The notes beneath the pieces were generated by a model. The model was not told the DNA's origin, did no database searches, and was given only the letters and a program-made list of their open reading frames with translations. Of a stretch of 64,000 nt of DNA, positions 35,942 through 44,616 are shown one piece after another. The stretch's first letter is position 1; each line of letters opens with the position of its first letter. The position numbers were made by a program, and so were the translations under genes. Source of the stretch: Comamonas koreensis (lineage in GTDB: Bacteria > Pseudomonadota > Gammaproteobacteria > Burkholderiales > Burkholderiaceae_C); NCBI RefSeq assembly GCF_021026195.1, contig NZ_JAJNCT010000005.1, forward strand, positions 275,231 through 339,230, given 5' to 3'.

Positions 35942-37615
35942 ATGCCGCAGCAAGCCCTACCCGGCCGCCAGAACCAAGATTTGGATCAAGACCTGGCCCA
36001 GCGCCCCAACCGACGCCAATGGCTGCAAGGCCTGGGCGCCCTGGGCCTGGCCGCCCAGTTGCCGGTCATTGCGCAGGCAGGCAGCGATGCGCCGTTGGCC
36101 ATGGCCCCGTGGCCGGTCTCGGAGCAGCTGTTTGGCCTGGGCGTTGCCAGTGGCGAGCCCGATGCCAGCAGCGTGGTGCTGTGGACGCGGCTGCTACCCA
36201 GCGCCAACACGCCCTTGCTGCGCCCCGTGGAAGTGCACTGGGAGCTGGCCCAGGATGCGCAGTTCCGCCAGATCCTGCGCCAGGGCGAGGCCATGGCCAG
36301 CACAGACGGCGGCCACAGCGTGCATGTGCTGGCCCAGGGCCTGGAGGCCGACCGCTGGTACTACTACCGCTTTCACTGCCAGGGCCAGACCAGTGCCACC
36401 GGCCGCACCCGCACCGCGCCGGCCGCCGGTGCGGCGGTAGCGCAGTTGCGCCTGGTCTACGCCTCCTGCCAGCGCTGGGAGCATGGCTACTACGCCGCCT
36501 GGCGCCATGCGCGCGAGGACGATCCCGACCTGGTGGTCTTTCTGGGCGACTACATCTACGAATATGCCTCACCCGCATCTGCGGCCAAGCAAAAAAGCAG
36601 CCAGCTCGCGCGCCTGCATCCGCTGGCCCACGCAGTCACCCTACAGGATTACCGCGACCGCTATGCGCTGCACAAGAGCGATCCGGACCTGCAGGCCATG
36701 CATGCGCACTGCCCCTGGCTGGTCACCTGGGACGACCATGAGGTCGAAGACAACTATGTGGGCGACTATGGCGTGGGCAAGACCCAGGCCTTTGCCGCCA
36801 AGCGCCTGGCCGCGTACCAGGCGTTTTACGAGAACATGCCGCTGCGCGCCTCGGTGGCCTGCAAACAGGCGGGGCTGGCCCTGCCCCCTGCCCACACGCC
36901 GCTGTACCGCCAGCAAGGCTGGGGCGCCTTGGCCGATATGTGGGTGCTGGATGCACGCCAGTACCGCGATGCCCAGGCCTGCCGCGCAGTGACCGAGAAA
37001 AGCCCAGCCTCTGTCAAGGCCGCAGACTGTACCGATCTGGCACGCAGCAGCCGCAGCTTTCTGGGCTGGGAGCAAGAGCGCTGGCTGGCTGCCCAGCTGG
37101 CAAGCAACCGCGCGGCCAAGCCCGGGAGCCGGCGCTGGAGCGTTATCTGCCAACAAACCCTGTTTGCCGCGCGCCACTTTGCCAGCGGCCGCACCAGCGC
37201 CGATACCTGGGATGGCTACCCCGCCGCCCGCCAGCGGCTGCTGCACGCAGTGGCTGAGGCGCAACTGCGCAACACCGTGCTGCTGGGGGGCGACATCCAC
37301 CAGAACTATGTCTGCCGCATTCAGGACCTGGAGAGCGCCACCCCAGAGCGCGTGCTGGCCAGCGAATTCTGTGGGACCTCGATCAGCTCGCACTCCGGCA
37401 CCACCCAGGCCCGGGTCGACGCCATCGTGGCCCACAACCCCCATGTCTTGCTGGCCCGCTGCGATGAACGCGGCTATGGGCTCTGCGATATCACGCCCAA
37501 ACGCTGGACCACCCAGCTGCGCGTCATTAACCAGCCGCAGTACGCGAACAGCGGCGCACACACCTTGGCCCGCTTTGTGGTGGAGGACCAAGTGGCTGGG
37601 CCCCAATGGGCCTGA
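35942..37615 (+). CDS. phoD: PhoD-like alkaline phosphatase/phosphodiesterase, Tat-exported
   Basis: 557 residues from ATG 35942; the frame is open upstream across the ihfB terminator but has no other Met nearer than that. A twin-arginine signal (NRRQWLQGLGALGLAAQ) is followed by an N-terminal beta domain (FGLGVASGEPDASSVVLWTR) and the metallophosphatase core: YASCQRWEHGYY, VFLGDYIYEYA, WDDHEVEDNYVGDY, LLGGDIHQNYV. PhoD enzymes release phosphate from phosphoesters in the periplasm and use Fe/Ca. Possibly phosphate regulated, but no Pho box was located. Confidence 0.92.
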   Translation: MPQQALPGRQNQDLDQDLAQRPNRRQWLQGLGALGLAAQLPVIAQAGSDAPLAMAPWPVSEQLFGLGVASGEPDASSVVLWTRLLPSANTPLLRPVEVHWELAQDAQFRQILRQGEAMASTDGGHSVHVLAQGLEADRWYYYRFHCQGQTSATGRTRTAPAAGAAVAQLRLVYASCQRWEHGYYAAWRHAREDDPDLVVFLGDYIYEYASPASAAKQKSSQLARLHPLAHAVTLQDYRDRYALHKSDPDLQAMHAHCPWLVTWDDHEVEDNYVGDYGVGKTQAFAAKRLAAYQAFYENMPLRASVACKQAGLALPPAHTPLYRQQGWGALADMWVLDARQYRDAQACRAVTEKSPASVKAADCTDLARSSRSFLGWEQERWLAAQLASNRAAKPGSRRWSVICQQTLFAARHFASGRTSADTWDGYPAARQRLLHAVAEAQLRNTVLLGGDIHQNYVCRIQDLESATPERVLASEFCGTSISSHSGTTQARVDAIVAHNPHVLLARCDERGYGLCDITPKRWTTQLRVINQPQYANSGAHTLARFVVEDQVAGPQWA

Positions 37616-37730
37616 TCCTGTAGTCCTGCGCGGCCAACATTCTGCAACGTCCCAGCCGCTCTGTCTGCTACGCCTGTGGCAGCAAAGCGGTTAGCATGCC
37701 AGACATTGCCGCTACAACAAGGAGATCGCC

Positions 37731-39656
37731 ATGCCACGACTGTCCCCGGGGTCCCGCACCCACCACCCGCATCTGCGGCCTTCCCGCGCCACGGCCGGCC
37801 GCTGGTCGCTGTCTATGGCAGCAGTGGCCACGGCGGCCTTGCTGGCCGCCTGCAGCAGCCAGCCCCAGTTGCAATACCAGCCCCCGTCCGCGTCTGACCA
37901 GCCCGAAGGCAGCTCCGGCTGGACCGACAAACCCGGCTGGGCGACCGAACAATATGCGGTAGCCGCTGCCAACCCCTTGGCCACCGACGCCGGCTACCAG
38001 GTGCTGCAAGCGGGCGGCTCGGCCATCGATGCAGCCATTGCGGTGCAACTGGTGCTGGGCCTGGTCGAGCCGCAATCGAGCGGCATCGGTGGTGGTGCCT
38101 TCTTGCTGCATGCACAAGGCAGCAAGGTGGAGGCCTATGACGGCCGCGAGGTCGCACCGATGGCGGCAGATGAGAACCTGTTCATGCGTGATGGCAAGCC
38201 CATGGCCTTCCATGACGCCGTCGTGGGCGGCCGCTCGGTGGGCGTGCCCGGCGCCATCCGCATGCTGGAGATGGCGCACAAGGAGCATGGCAAGCTGCCC
38301 TGGGCGAGCCTGTTCGAGCCCGCCATCCGCCTTGCTACCGATGGCTTCAAGGTCAGTGCGCGCCTCAACGCCTTGACTGCACAGGAGAAGTTTCTGGGCC
38401 AGGACCCGGTTGCCAGCGGCTATTTTCTGGATGCCCATGGCAAGCCCTGGCCGGTGGGCCATCTGCTGAAGAACCCCGAATACGCTGCCGTGCTGCGCGA
38501 CATTGCCCAACATGGCTCCAAGGCTTTGCTGGAAGGCCCGGTGGCCGAAGCCATAGTGCGCAAGGTGCAAGGCCATGCCACCAACCCCGGCAAGCTCAGC
38601 CTGGCCGACCTGGCGGCCTACCAGCCCGTCAAGCGCCAGGCGCTGTGCAGCGATTACTCGCCCAGCGCCGCTGGTGCGCCGGCCAGCCAGCCGGCGTCCA
38701 CCCGCAGCTACCGACTCTGCGGTTTTCCGCCACCCAGCTCGGGCGGCATTGCGGTGGCGCAAATCCTGGGCATCATGGCCAATACGCCCGCCGGGCAGAT
38801 GGGCCTGGGCGCCGATGGCCTGCCCAGCGCCGACTGGCTGCACCTCTATGCCGAGGCCTCGCGCCTGGCCTTTGCCGACCGCAACCAGTATGTGGCTGAC
38901 CCGGCCTTTGTCGGCGCACCGGCCGGTGACTGGTCGAGCATGCTGCGCCCCGACTACCTCGCCCAGCGCGCCCGCCTGATTGGCGCGCGCAGCATGCAGC
39001 AAGCCCAGCCCGGCCAACCCGGCAGCGTCAAGATGGCCTATGCCAGCCAGCCCTACCAGCAGGAATACGGCACCAGCCATATCAGCATCGTGGACCGCTA
39101 TGGCAATGCGATTGCGATGACCACGACCATCGAAGACCAGTTTGGCTCGCGCCAGATGGTCAACACCGGACGCGGCCTGGCCGGCGGCTTCCTGCTCAAC
39201 AACGAGCTGACCGATTTCAGCCTGGCACCCCGCGATGCGCAGGGCCAGCCCATCGCCAACCGGGTCGAGCCCGGCAAGCGCCCTCGCTCATCGATGGCGC
39301 CCACCCTCGTGTTTGACAAGGCCACCGACCGCCTGGTGATCAGCGCCGGCAGCCCCGGCGGCGCCTGGATCATCCACTACACCACCAAGACCTTGTACGG
39401 CATGCTCAACTGGGGCCTGATGCCGCAGCAGGCCATCAACCTGCCCAACTTTGGCAGCCTCAACGGCCCCACCGTGCTGGAGGAAAAGCGCTTCCCCGCC
39501 GCCACTGTGCAAGCCTTGCAGGCGCGCGGCGCCGAGGTGAAAGAGCAAAACCTGACCAGCGGCCTGCAGGCCATCTCGCGGGGCGAGGCGCATGGCAAAT
39601 CCTGGTGGTTTGGTGGTGCCGATCCGCGCCGCGAAGGCATTGTGATGGGCCAGTAA
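37731..39656 (+). CDS. ggt: Gamma-glutamyltransferase, lipoprotein form
   Basis: 641 residues with AAGGAGA 6 nt before the ATG. The signal ends in the lipobox LLAACSS (Cys near 43), so it is likely lipid-anchored rather than free periplasmic. The body has YQVLQAGGSAIDAAIAVQLV and PQSSGIGGGAFLLHA. Autocleavage is expected between Gly447 and Thr448 in EYGTSHISIVD, Thr448 becoming the nucleophile; the oxyanion-type loop PRSSMAPTLVFD and SPGGAWI follow. It transfers or hydrolyses the gamma-glutamyl group of glutathione. A polar insert (APASQPASTRSY) near 320-330 is unusual. Confidence 0.94.
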   Translation: MPRLSPGSRTHHPHLRPSRATAGRWSLSMAAVATAALLAACSSQPQLQYQPPSASDQPEGSSGWTDKPGWATEQYAVAAANPLATDAGYQVLQAGGSAIDAAIAVQLVLGLVEPQSSGIGGGAFLLHAQGSKVEAYDGREVAPMAADENLFMRDGKPMAFHDAVVGGRSVGVPGAIRMLEMAHKEHGKLPWASLFEPAIRLATDGFKVSARLNALTAQEKFLGQDPVASGYFLDAHGKPWPVGHLLKNPEYAAVLRDIAQHGSKALLEGPVAEAIVRKVQGHATNPGKLSLADLAAYQPVKRQALCSDYSPSAAGAPASQPASTRSYRLCGFPPPSSGGIAVAQILGIMANTPAGQMGLGADGLPSADWLHLYAEASRLAFADRNQYVADPAFVGAPAGDWSSMLRPDYLAQRARLIGARSMQQAQPGQPGSVKMAYASQPYQQEYGTSHISIVDRYGNAIAMTTTIEDQFGSRQMVNTGRGLAGGFLLNNELTDFSLAPRDAQGQPIANRVEPGKRPRSSMAPTLVFDKATDRLVISAGSPGGAWIIHYTTKTLYGMLNWGLMPQQAINLPNFGSLNGPTVLEEKRFPAATVQALQARGAEVKEQNLTSGLQAISRGEAHGKSWWFGGADPRREGIVMGQ

Positions 39657-39679
39657 AGCGCCCGCTGCTTGCCAACACA

Positions 39680-39702
39680 CGGGCCGCTTGCGGCTCGTTT
39701 TT
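39680..39702 (+). terminator. Terminator after ggt
   Basis: GGGCCGC / GCGGCTC stem with one wobble pair, followed by GTTTTT, 24 nt after the stop. Confidence 0.65.
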
Positions 39703-39875
39703 ATGTCCGATTGGTCACTGCAGGATACTAACTGCTACACCTGGTCACATAGCATCCTGTGCAGCATGGCTGATTGTGCAGACCGCCCTCTACAATGCGG
39801 GCTCCACGCAAGAGGCAGCAAACAAGTACAGCACAAGCTGCGTCCATCCAGTTTCAAACAACAGAGGGGAAATAC

Positions 39876-41255
39876 ATGAAAAAAATAGGAATCGGCATTG
39901 CCGCAGCTGTGGCCGTGCTGGCTGCGGGCGGAGCCACCACCGGCTACCTGGTGGGCAACCGTATCGAAGAAGGCTTTGCAACCGCCGCCAAGGAGTGGAG
40001 CAAGCCGCCGCTGCTGGTACAGGTGCAGGATTACCAGAAGGGCATCTTCTCGTCGACCGCCCAGACGCTGTGGACGGTGGACACCGGCGAAGAAAAGCTG
40101 CAGTTCAGCGCCCAGCATGACATCAGCCACGGCCCGCTCCCCATTGCGCACCTGGCAGAAATCGTCTCCACCTTTGCGATCAATCCGGATGCCCCGCCCG
40201 AGTGGGTGGTGGCCTTCAAGGACAAGGCACCGCTGGTCTGGAAGAGCAAGGTGGGCTGGTCCAAGAGCACCCAGAACGAGGTGACCTCGCCCGCCTTCAA
40301 TGGCGAATTCGGTGGTGACAAGCTGGCGTTTGGCGGCTTCAAGTCCGATTTCGAGATGTCCTCCGATTTCAGCCGCATCAAGGGCGATGCATCGATGCCC
40401 AGCCTGCTGGTGCAGCCCAAGCCCGGAGAGGAAGATGACGGCCAGGCCGCCGATATGCTGATGAGCGGCAACACCATGCGCTTTGACATGCACCAGCCCA
40501 AGGGCCAGGAGTTCATGGTGGGCAGCATCGAGTGGGCGCTGGCCGGCCTCAAGGTCACACCCAAGAACGGTGAAGACCCGGCTGAGCTTGCCGATCTGAA
40601 GCTGGTGGCCGATACCCAGTTGCAGGGCGAAGTGGTCAACACCACCATCAACTCGTCGATCAAGTCCTTTGTACAGAAGGACCACAAGATCGACGACATG
40701 GTGATGGACCTGGGCCTGCACAACCTGGATGCGGGCTGGCTGAACCAGTTCACCAAGGAATCGCAGAAGGTCCAGGGCGATCCACAGGCCCTGCAGATGA
40801 TGCTGATGCAAGGCATGCAGCAGCTGCTGGCCCGCAAGCCCGAGCTGGAGGTCAAGCGCATCAGCTGGCGCACCGCCGAAGGCACGGCCGAAGTGGCAGC
40901 ATCGCTGTCCTACCAGGGCGATGCCGGCAAGCCACTCAATCCTATGACCGACTTCAAGGCGCTGCTGCGTCTCGACATGCCCAAGCCCGTGCTGCAGTCG
41001 CTCTACGCCAGCAAGGTGCGCGAGGCCTATGTGCTGGAGAACGAAGGCTCGGACGATATCGATGACAAGCAGATCGACAGCGCCGTGCAGCAGGATGTGG
41101 ACGCGCGCCTGGCCGGTCTGGTGCAAGCGGGCCTGCTGGTGGACAACAAGGACCGCGTAGCCAGTGAGCTGCAATGGGCTGATGGCAAGCTGCAAGCCAA
41201 TGGCAAGCCGCTGGACCAGAACGGCATGATGGGCCTGCTGTCCGCGATGCCATAA
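39876..41255 (+). CDS. DUF945 (YdgA-like) family protein
   Basis: 459 residues from ATG 39876 with GAGGGG 8 nt upstream. An N-terminal membrane helix (KIGIGIAAAVAVLAAGGATTGYLVG) acts as a signal anchor and the rest is predicted periplasmic and beta-rich. Family features are YQKGIFSSTAQTLW early and the repeated long amphipathic strands up to ADGKLQANGKPLDQNGMMGL. The role of YdgA-like proteins is not established; an envelope function is inferred. It stands alone with terminators on each side. Confidence 0.87.
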   Translation: MKKIGIGIAAAVAVLAAGGATTGYLVGNRIEEGFATAAKEWSKPPLLVQVQDYQKGIFSSTAQTLWTVDTGEEKLQFSAQHDISHGPLPIAHLAEIVSTFAINPDAPPEWVVAFKDKAPLVWKSKVGWSKSTQNEVTSPAFNGEFGGDKLAFGGFKSDFEMSSDFSRIKGDASMPSLLVQPKPGEEDDGQAADMLMSGNTMRFDMHQPKGQEFMVGSIEWALAGLKVTPKNGEDPAELADLKLVADTQLQGEVVNTTINSSIKSFVQKDHKIDDMVMDLGLHNLDAGWLNQFTKESQKVQGDPQALQMMLMQGMQQLLARKPELEVKRISWRTAEGTAEVAASLSYQGDAGKPLNPMTDFKALLRLDMPKPVLQSLYASKVREAYVLENEGSDDIDDKQIDSAVQQDVDARLAGLVQAGLLVDNKDRVASELQWADGKLQANGKPLDQNGMMGLLSAMP

Positions 41256-41311
41256 GCCACGAGGAACGGCGAGAAGCGCCATGGCCATTGACTGGCCACG
41301 GGCAAAAAAAC

Positions 41312-41343
41312 AAGCCCGTCATCTTGCAAGATGGCGGGCTTTT
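41312..41343. terminator. Bidirectional terminator between convergent genes
   Basis: AAGCCCGTCATCTTG / CAAGATGGCGGGCTT hairpin with T runs on both strands. Confidence 0.85.
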
Positions 41344-41387
41344 CTATTGCTGCATTGGCGGCCAGGTGACCCAGCCGCTGCGCGGAA

Positions 41388-42038
41388 TTATTCGACGAAC
41401 TCTTCGTCGCCGGTCAGGCTTTGCTGGCGCAGCTCATCGTCCTGGCGCAGGTAGGATTTGATCAGGTCAAAAAAGCTGTCGTAGAAGGTGGCTGAGCTCA
41501 CGGTCTCGCTGGCCACCTTGACCATCGAATCGTTGCCGGCAGAAAAAGGCAGCGACAGCGAGCCCAGTGCACCCACTCCGACGCTGGCAGAGTTGCTGCT
41601 CTTCTTGAGGTTGTAGGTGTCCTTGAGTGCAGACACAAAGCCGAGGGTGACCTTGCCGTCCTTGCTATCGGCTGCACAGACCACACGGATGGTGATGATC
41701 TGGTGGTTGTCGGTCGCCGGCTGGAAGCTCTTTTGGCCTTCCACCTCTTTGCCCTTGGCCACATTGATCAAGTAGCCCTGGCTCAGCAGTGCACGGCGGG
41801 CAGCCTCGCAAGCGCGCTCAGGCGGCGCATCAAAAAGACGCGAATAGGTGGACGACGATCCGAAGGTTTCGTGGGCTACGACGTTGTAGCGATGGCTGTC
41901 GGTGTCGCGGTCCAGGCTGCCACAACCAGAGACCGAAAGCGCCAGTGCCACCACCAACGACCAGCCCGCCAAAGGGCGTTGAAGTTTGCAGCGGGTGGAT
42001 GCAGCAAGTAAAAGAAGGTCTGAATGCTTGCCCAACAT
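41388..42038 (-). CDS. DUF2242 family lipoprotein
   Basis: 216 residues if translation starts at ATG 42038; a second candidate at 42065 would add nine residues and neither has a strong ribosome site. The N-terminal helix (WSLVVALALSVSGCGS) ends in a lipobox, Cys near 39. The mature part contains FGSSSTYSRLFDAPPERACE and AARRALLSQGYLINVAKGKE, typical of DUF2242. The C-terminus is acidic (LTGDEEFVE). Function is unknown; it should be anchored to the envelope. Confidence 0.82.
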   Translation of the reverse strand: MLGKHSDLLLLAASTRCKLQRPLAGWSLVVALALSVSGCGSLDRDTDSHRYNVVAHETFGSSSTYSRLFDAPPERACEAARRALLSQGYLINVAKGKEVEGQKSFQPATDNHQIITIRVVCAADSKDGKVTLGFVSALKDTYNLKKSSNSASVGVGALGSLSLPFSAGNDSMVKVASETVSSATFYDSFFDLIKSYLRQDDELRQQSLTGDEEFVE

Positions 42039-42319
42039 GAACGAAACGAACTCCCGAAACAACATGATGACCTGGATGACGGAGACAGGCCCAAGCGCAC
42101 CACTGTAACGGATAGAGCCGGTGCAGCCTGTCAGCCAACGCCTGTATAGCACGCCCGGTACGAAGGGCAAAGCGGCATGCTACCAGCCGTGTCCCCGGGC
42201 GCCCATAGCGGCGCTCTGGTTTACCAAATTTTGCATATTATGCGCGGCATTTGCCCAGGATGGAAAAGCACAACGCGCTATGCTTTTAAAAGCACATGCA
42301 ACCACGCTGCCCCACACCC

Positions 42320-43198
42320 ATGTCGATACCAGAACCTGACCGTCCTACCGATTCATCGCGCCTGCAGCGCCGCCTGTTGCTGCAGGCAGGCAGCGGTCTG
42401 GCGCTATTGCCCTGGCTACGCACAGCACAGGCTGCGGCAACCGATGGCTGGCCTGCCGACTCGCGCGTTCCCGGTGGCGTTGCGCGCCTGTCGCTGGGCC
42501 CTGCGGCTGAGCGGCCGCAGGCGTTTGCAGGCGATATTCCGTTGCTGGTGCTGGGCGATGCGATTGAGTGGACGGCACTGGTCGGCATACCACTGTCGGC
42601 CCCTACGGGCCCGGCAGAGATCAAGCTGCAAACCGCCAGTGGCCCACGCAGCATCGCCTACACCGTGCGCGACAAGAAATACAGCGAGCAGCGCCTCAAG
42701 GTTGCTCCCAAGACGGTCGACCTGTCCGCCGCCGACAATGCCCGCTATGAACGCGAACGTGACCACCAACAAACGGTGATGGCCACCTTCAGCACGCCGC
42801 TGCCAGCGCACATGCAGCTGCCCGTGCCGGTGCCCGGCCGGCGCTCCAGCTCCTTCGGGTTGCGCCGGGTGTTCAATGGCCAGTCACGCAATCCGCACAG
42901 CGGCATGGACATCGCGGCGGCCACCGGCACGCCGGTCAAGGCCCCCATCGATGGCAAGATCATCGATGTGGGCGACTACTTCTTCAACGGCCACACCATC
43001 TGGATGGACCATGGGGGTGGCTTTCTGACGATGTACTGCCACCTGAGTGCTACCCAGGTGACCGTGGGCCAGAGCGTACGAGCCGGTGAGGTCATCGGCA
43101 AAGTCGGCGCCACCGGCCGGGTGACCGGCCCGCACCTGCACTGGGGCGTGATGCTCAACCGCAGCATGGTCGACCCCGCCCTCTTCCTGACGGCCTGA
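42320..43198 (+). CDS. M23-family peptidase (LytM-like peptidoglycan endopeptidase)
   Basis: 292 residues from ATG 42320; an alternative in-frame ATG 42296 adds eight. An N-terminal export signal with twin arginines (RLQRRLLLQAGSGLALLPWL) leads to a linker and beta domain, then a C-terminal LytM domain with the zinc ligands in HSGMDIAA (about residue 195) and HLHWG (about 274), plus the family loop GNGHTIWMDH-like segment FNGHTIWMDHGGGFLTMYCH. It should cut peptide cross-links in the murein sacculus. All zinc ligands are present, so it is probably active, not a regulator such as EnvC. Confidence 0.9.
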   Translation: MSIPEPDRPTDSSRLQRRLLLQAGSGLALLPWLRTAQAAATDGWPADSRVPGGVARLSLGPAAERPQAFAGDIPLLVLGDAIEWTALVGIPLSAPTGPAEIKLQTASGPRSIAYTVRDKKYSEQRLKVAPKTVDLSAADNARYERERDHQQTVMATFSTPLPAHMQLPVPVPGRRSSSFGLRRVFNGQSRNPHSGMDIAAATGTPVKAPIDGKIIDVGDYFFNGHTIWMDHGGGFLTMYCHLSATQVTVGQSVRAGEVIGKVGATGRVTGPHLHWGVMLNRSMVDPALFLTA

Positions 43199-43461
43199 TG
43201 CACAGGCTGTGGTTATCCCAGATATCTGTGGGTCAGCATGTGGACAAGGCTCTGGACAAGACGGCAAGCCATTGATTGAATTCAATAAATTTCATACGCC
43301 TAAGTTTTAGGCAGACGCTGCTGTAATTGCCCGCATGGCCTGGCTGCCAAGCGCCAAGCTTGGCCTACACCAGTGCTTGCTGGCAGCCCCTAGGATGGCA
43401 AGCTACGTTCACCCACTGCAGCGTGCGCCAGTGCGCTGCCTCTTATAAGGAAAAACTTCAT

Positions 43462-44298
43462 ATGCAACGTTGGAAATTGATGAGCCTCAGCGCAGCCGCT
43501 GCCATGGCCCTGGCGGCCTGCAGCAGCACCCCATCGTCCACGCCTGCGGCACCAGCCACCGGCAATACCGCACCCGCCATGAACGCATCAGCCAACGACA
43601 AGACTCTGCAGGCCTACCATTGGGATCTGGAACGGGCCGAAGACCAATCCGGCCGCGCACTGCCTGCCTTCACCGCGCTGGCACCGAAGAAGGTGCTGCG
43701 CCTGGGCTTCAGCGGCGACGCCAAGACGGCGCACCGCGTGAGCATTGGCAACCTCTGCAATGTCATGGGCGCCGGCTACCAGCTCGATGGCGACAAGATC
43801 AGCATTACCAACCCGATTGGCACAATGATGGCCTGCGAGCCACCACTGATGCAGCTGGAGCAAGCGGTGAGCGCACAGATCACGCGCGCCGAAAGCCTGC
43901 GCATCACACAGGACAACAACGCACCGCGCCTGACCCTGCAGTTCAACGACGGCAGCCGCTGGCTGTTGAAGTCGGTGCCCACCAACGAAACCAAATATGG
44001 TGGCGCCGGTGAGACCATGTTCTACGAAGTCGGCCCCCAGACCAAGCCTTGCAACCACGGCGTGGCCAAGGGCGTGCAGTGCCTGCAGGTGCGCGAGCTG
44101 CGTTATGACAGCAACGGCCGCAAGACCGTTGCCGGCGACTGGCAACACTTCTACGGCAACATCGAAGGCTACCAACACGAGCCCGGCTACAGCAATGTGC
44201 TACGCGTGAAGCGCTACACGATTGCCAACCCGCCTGCCGATGCATCGCGCTACGCCTATGTGCTGGATATGACGGTAGAGACCGCCAAGGCCCCTTGA
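43462..44298 (+). CDS. META and DUF4377 domain lipoprotein
   Basis: 278 residues from ATG 43462 with AAGGA 9 nt upstream. Signal and lipobox: SLSAAAAMALAACSS, Cys near 19. A low-complexity Ser/Thr/Ala/Pro linker (20-48) is followed by a META (HslJ-like) domain (YHWDLERAEDQ, ITNPIGTMMACEPPLMQLEQ, TLQFNDGSRWLL) and a C-terminal DUF4377 region (CLQVRELRYDSNGR, FYGNIEGYQHEPGYSNVLRV). HslJ-like proteins are linked to stress and antibiotic tolerance, but the function here is not known. Confidence 0.88.
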   Translation: MQRWKLMSLSAAAAMALAACSSTPSSTPAAPATGNTAPAMNASANDKTLQAYHWDLERAEDQSGRALPAFTALAPKKVLRLGFSGDAKTAHRVSIGNLCNVMGAGYQLDGDKISITNPIGTMMACEPPLMQLEQAVSAQITRAESLRITQDNNAPRLTLQFNDGSRWLLKSVPTNETKYGGAGETMFYEVGPQTKPCNHGVAKGVQCLQVRELRYDSNGRKTVAGDWQHFYGNIEGYQHEPGYSNVLRVKRYTIANPPADASRYAYVLDMTVETAKAP

Positions 44299-44398
44299 TG
44301 GTGTAAGCGGGTGCTGCTGACAGCGCCCGCTTACTCACCTCAGAAGGAGGCCTGGCAGCTTGCAGCTATTGCCAGCTAAAAGCCTCAAGCCAAATCCC

Positions 44399-44440
44399 CC
44401 CCCAGTCGCCCAACAGCGGTGACTGGGGGTTTCGTTTTTT
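44399..44440 (+). terminator. Terminator after the META/DUF4377 gene
   Basis: CCCCCAGTC / GACTGGGGG 9-bp stem with a 13-nt loop, followed by TTTCGTTTTTT. Confidence 0.85.
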
Positions 44441-44532
44441 GCAGCCCAGGTTGGCGCAATGCGCGCATCGCAGCGGCGTTTGCACCCCTACCCCGCTTTT
44501 GGGCATGGCCTGCTTGCCGCATGGATAAGCCC

Positions 44533-44550
44533 AACTCTTATATAAGAGTT
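44533..44550. promoter_or_regulatory. Perfect 18-bp palindrome upstream of the MFS gene (operator candidate)
   Basis: AACTCTTATATAAGAGTT reads identically on both strands. Its centre TATATA could overlap a -10 element. It lies 67 bp before ATG 44617 and supports that start over ATG 44521. The responsible regulator is not in the neighbourhood. Confidence 0.6.
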
Positions 44551-44616
44551 AAACGTACATGGCAGAATGGCGCCACAAACACCTACAACCATCCAGCGGT
44601 TGCAGCAGCTGTACCC

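Larger units (their letters stand above)
44299..44616. other. Intergenic region, 318 bp, with a terminator and a palindromic operator candidate
   Basis: Contains the terminator of the lipoprotein gene (44399-44440) and an 18-bp palindrome (44533-44550), both listed separately. The MFS reading frame is open back to 44419, so part of this region could be coding if an earlier start is used. Confidence 0.55.
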
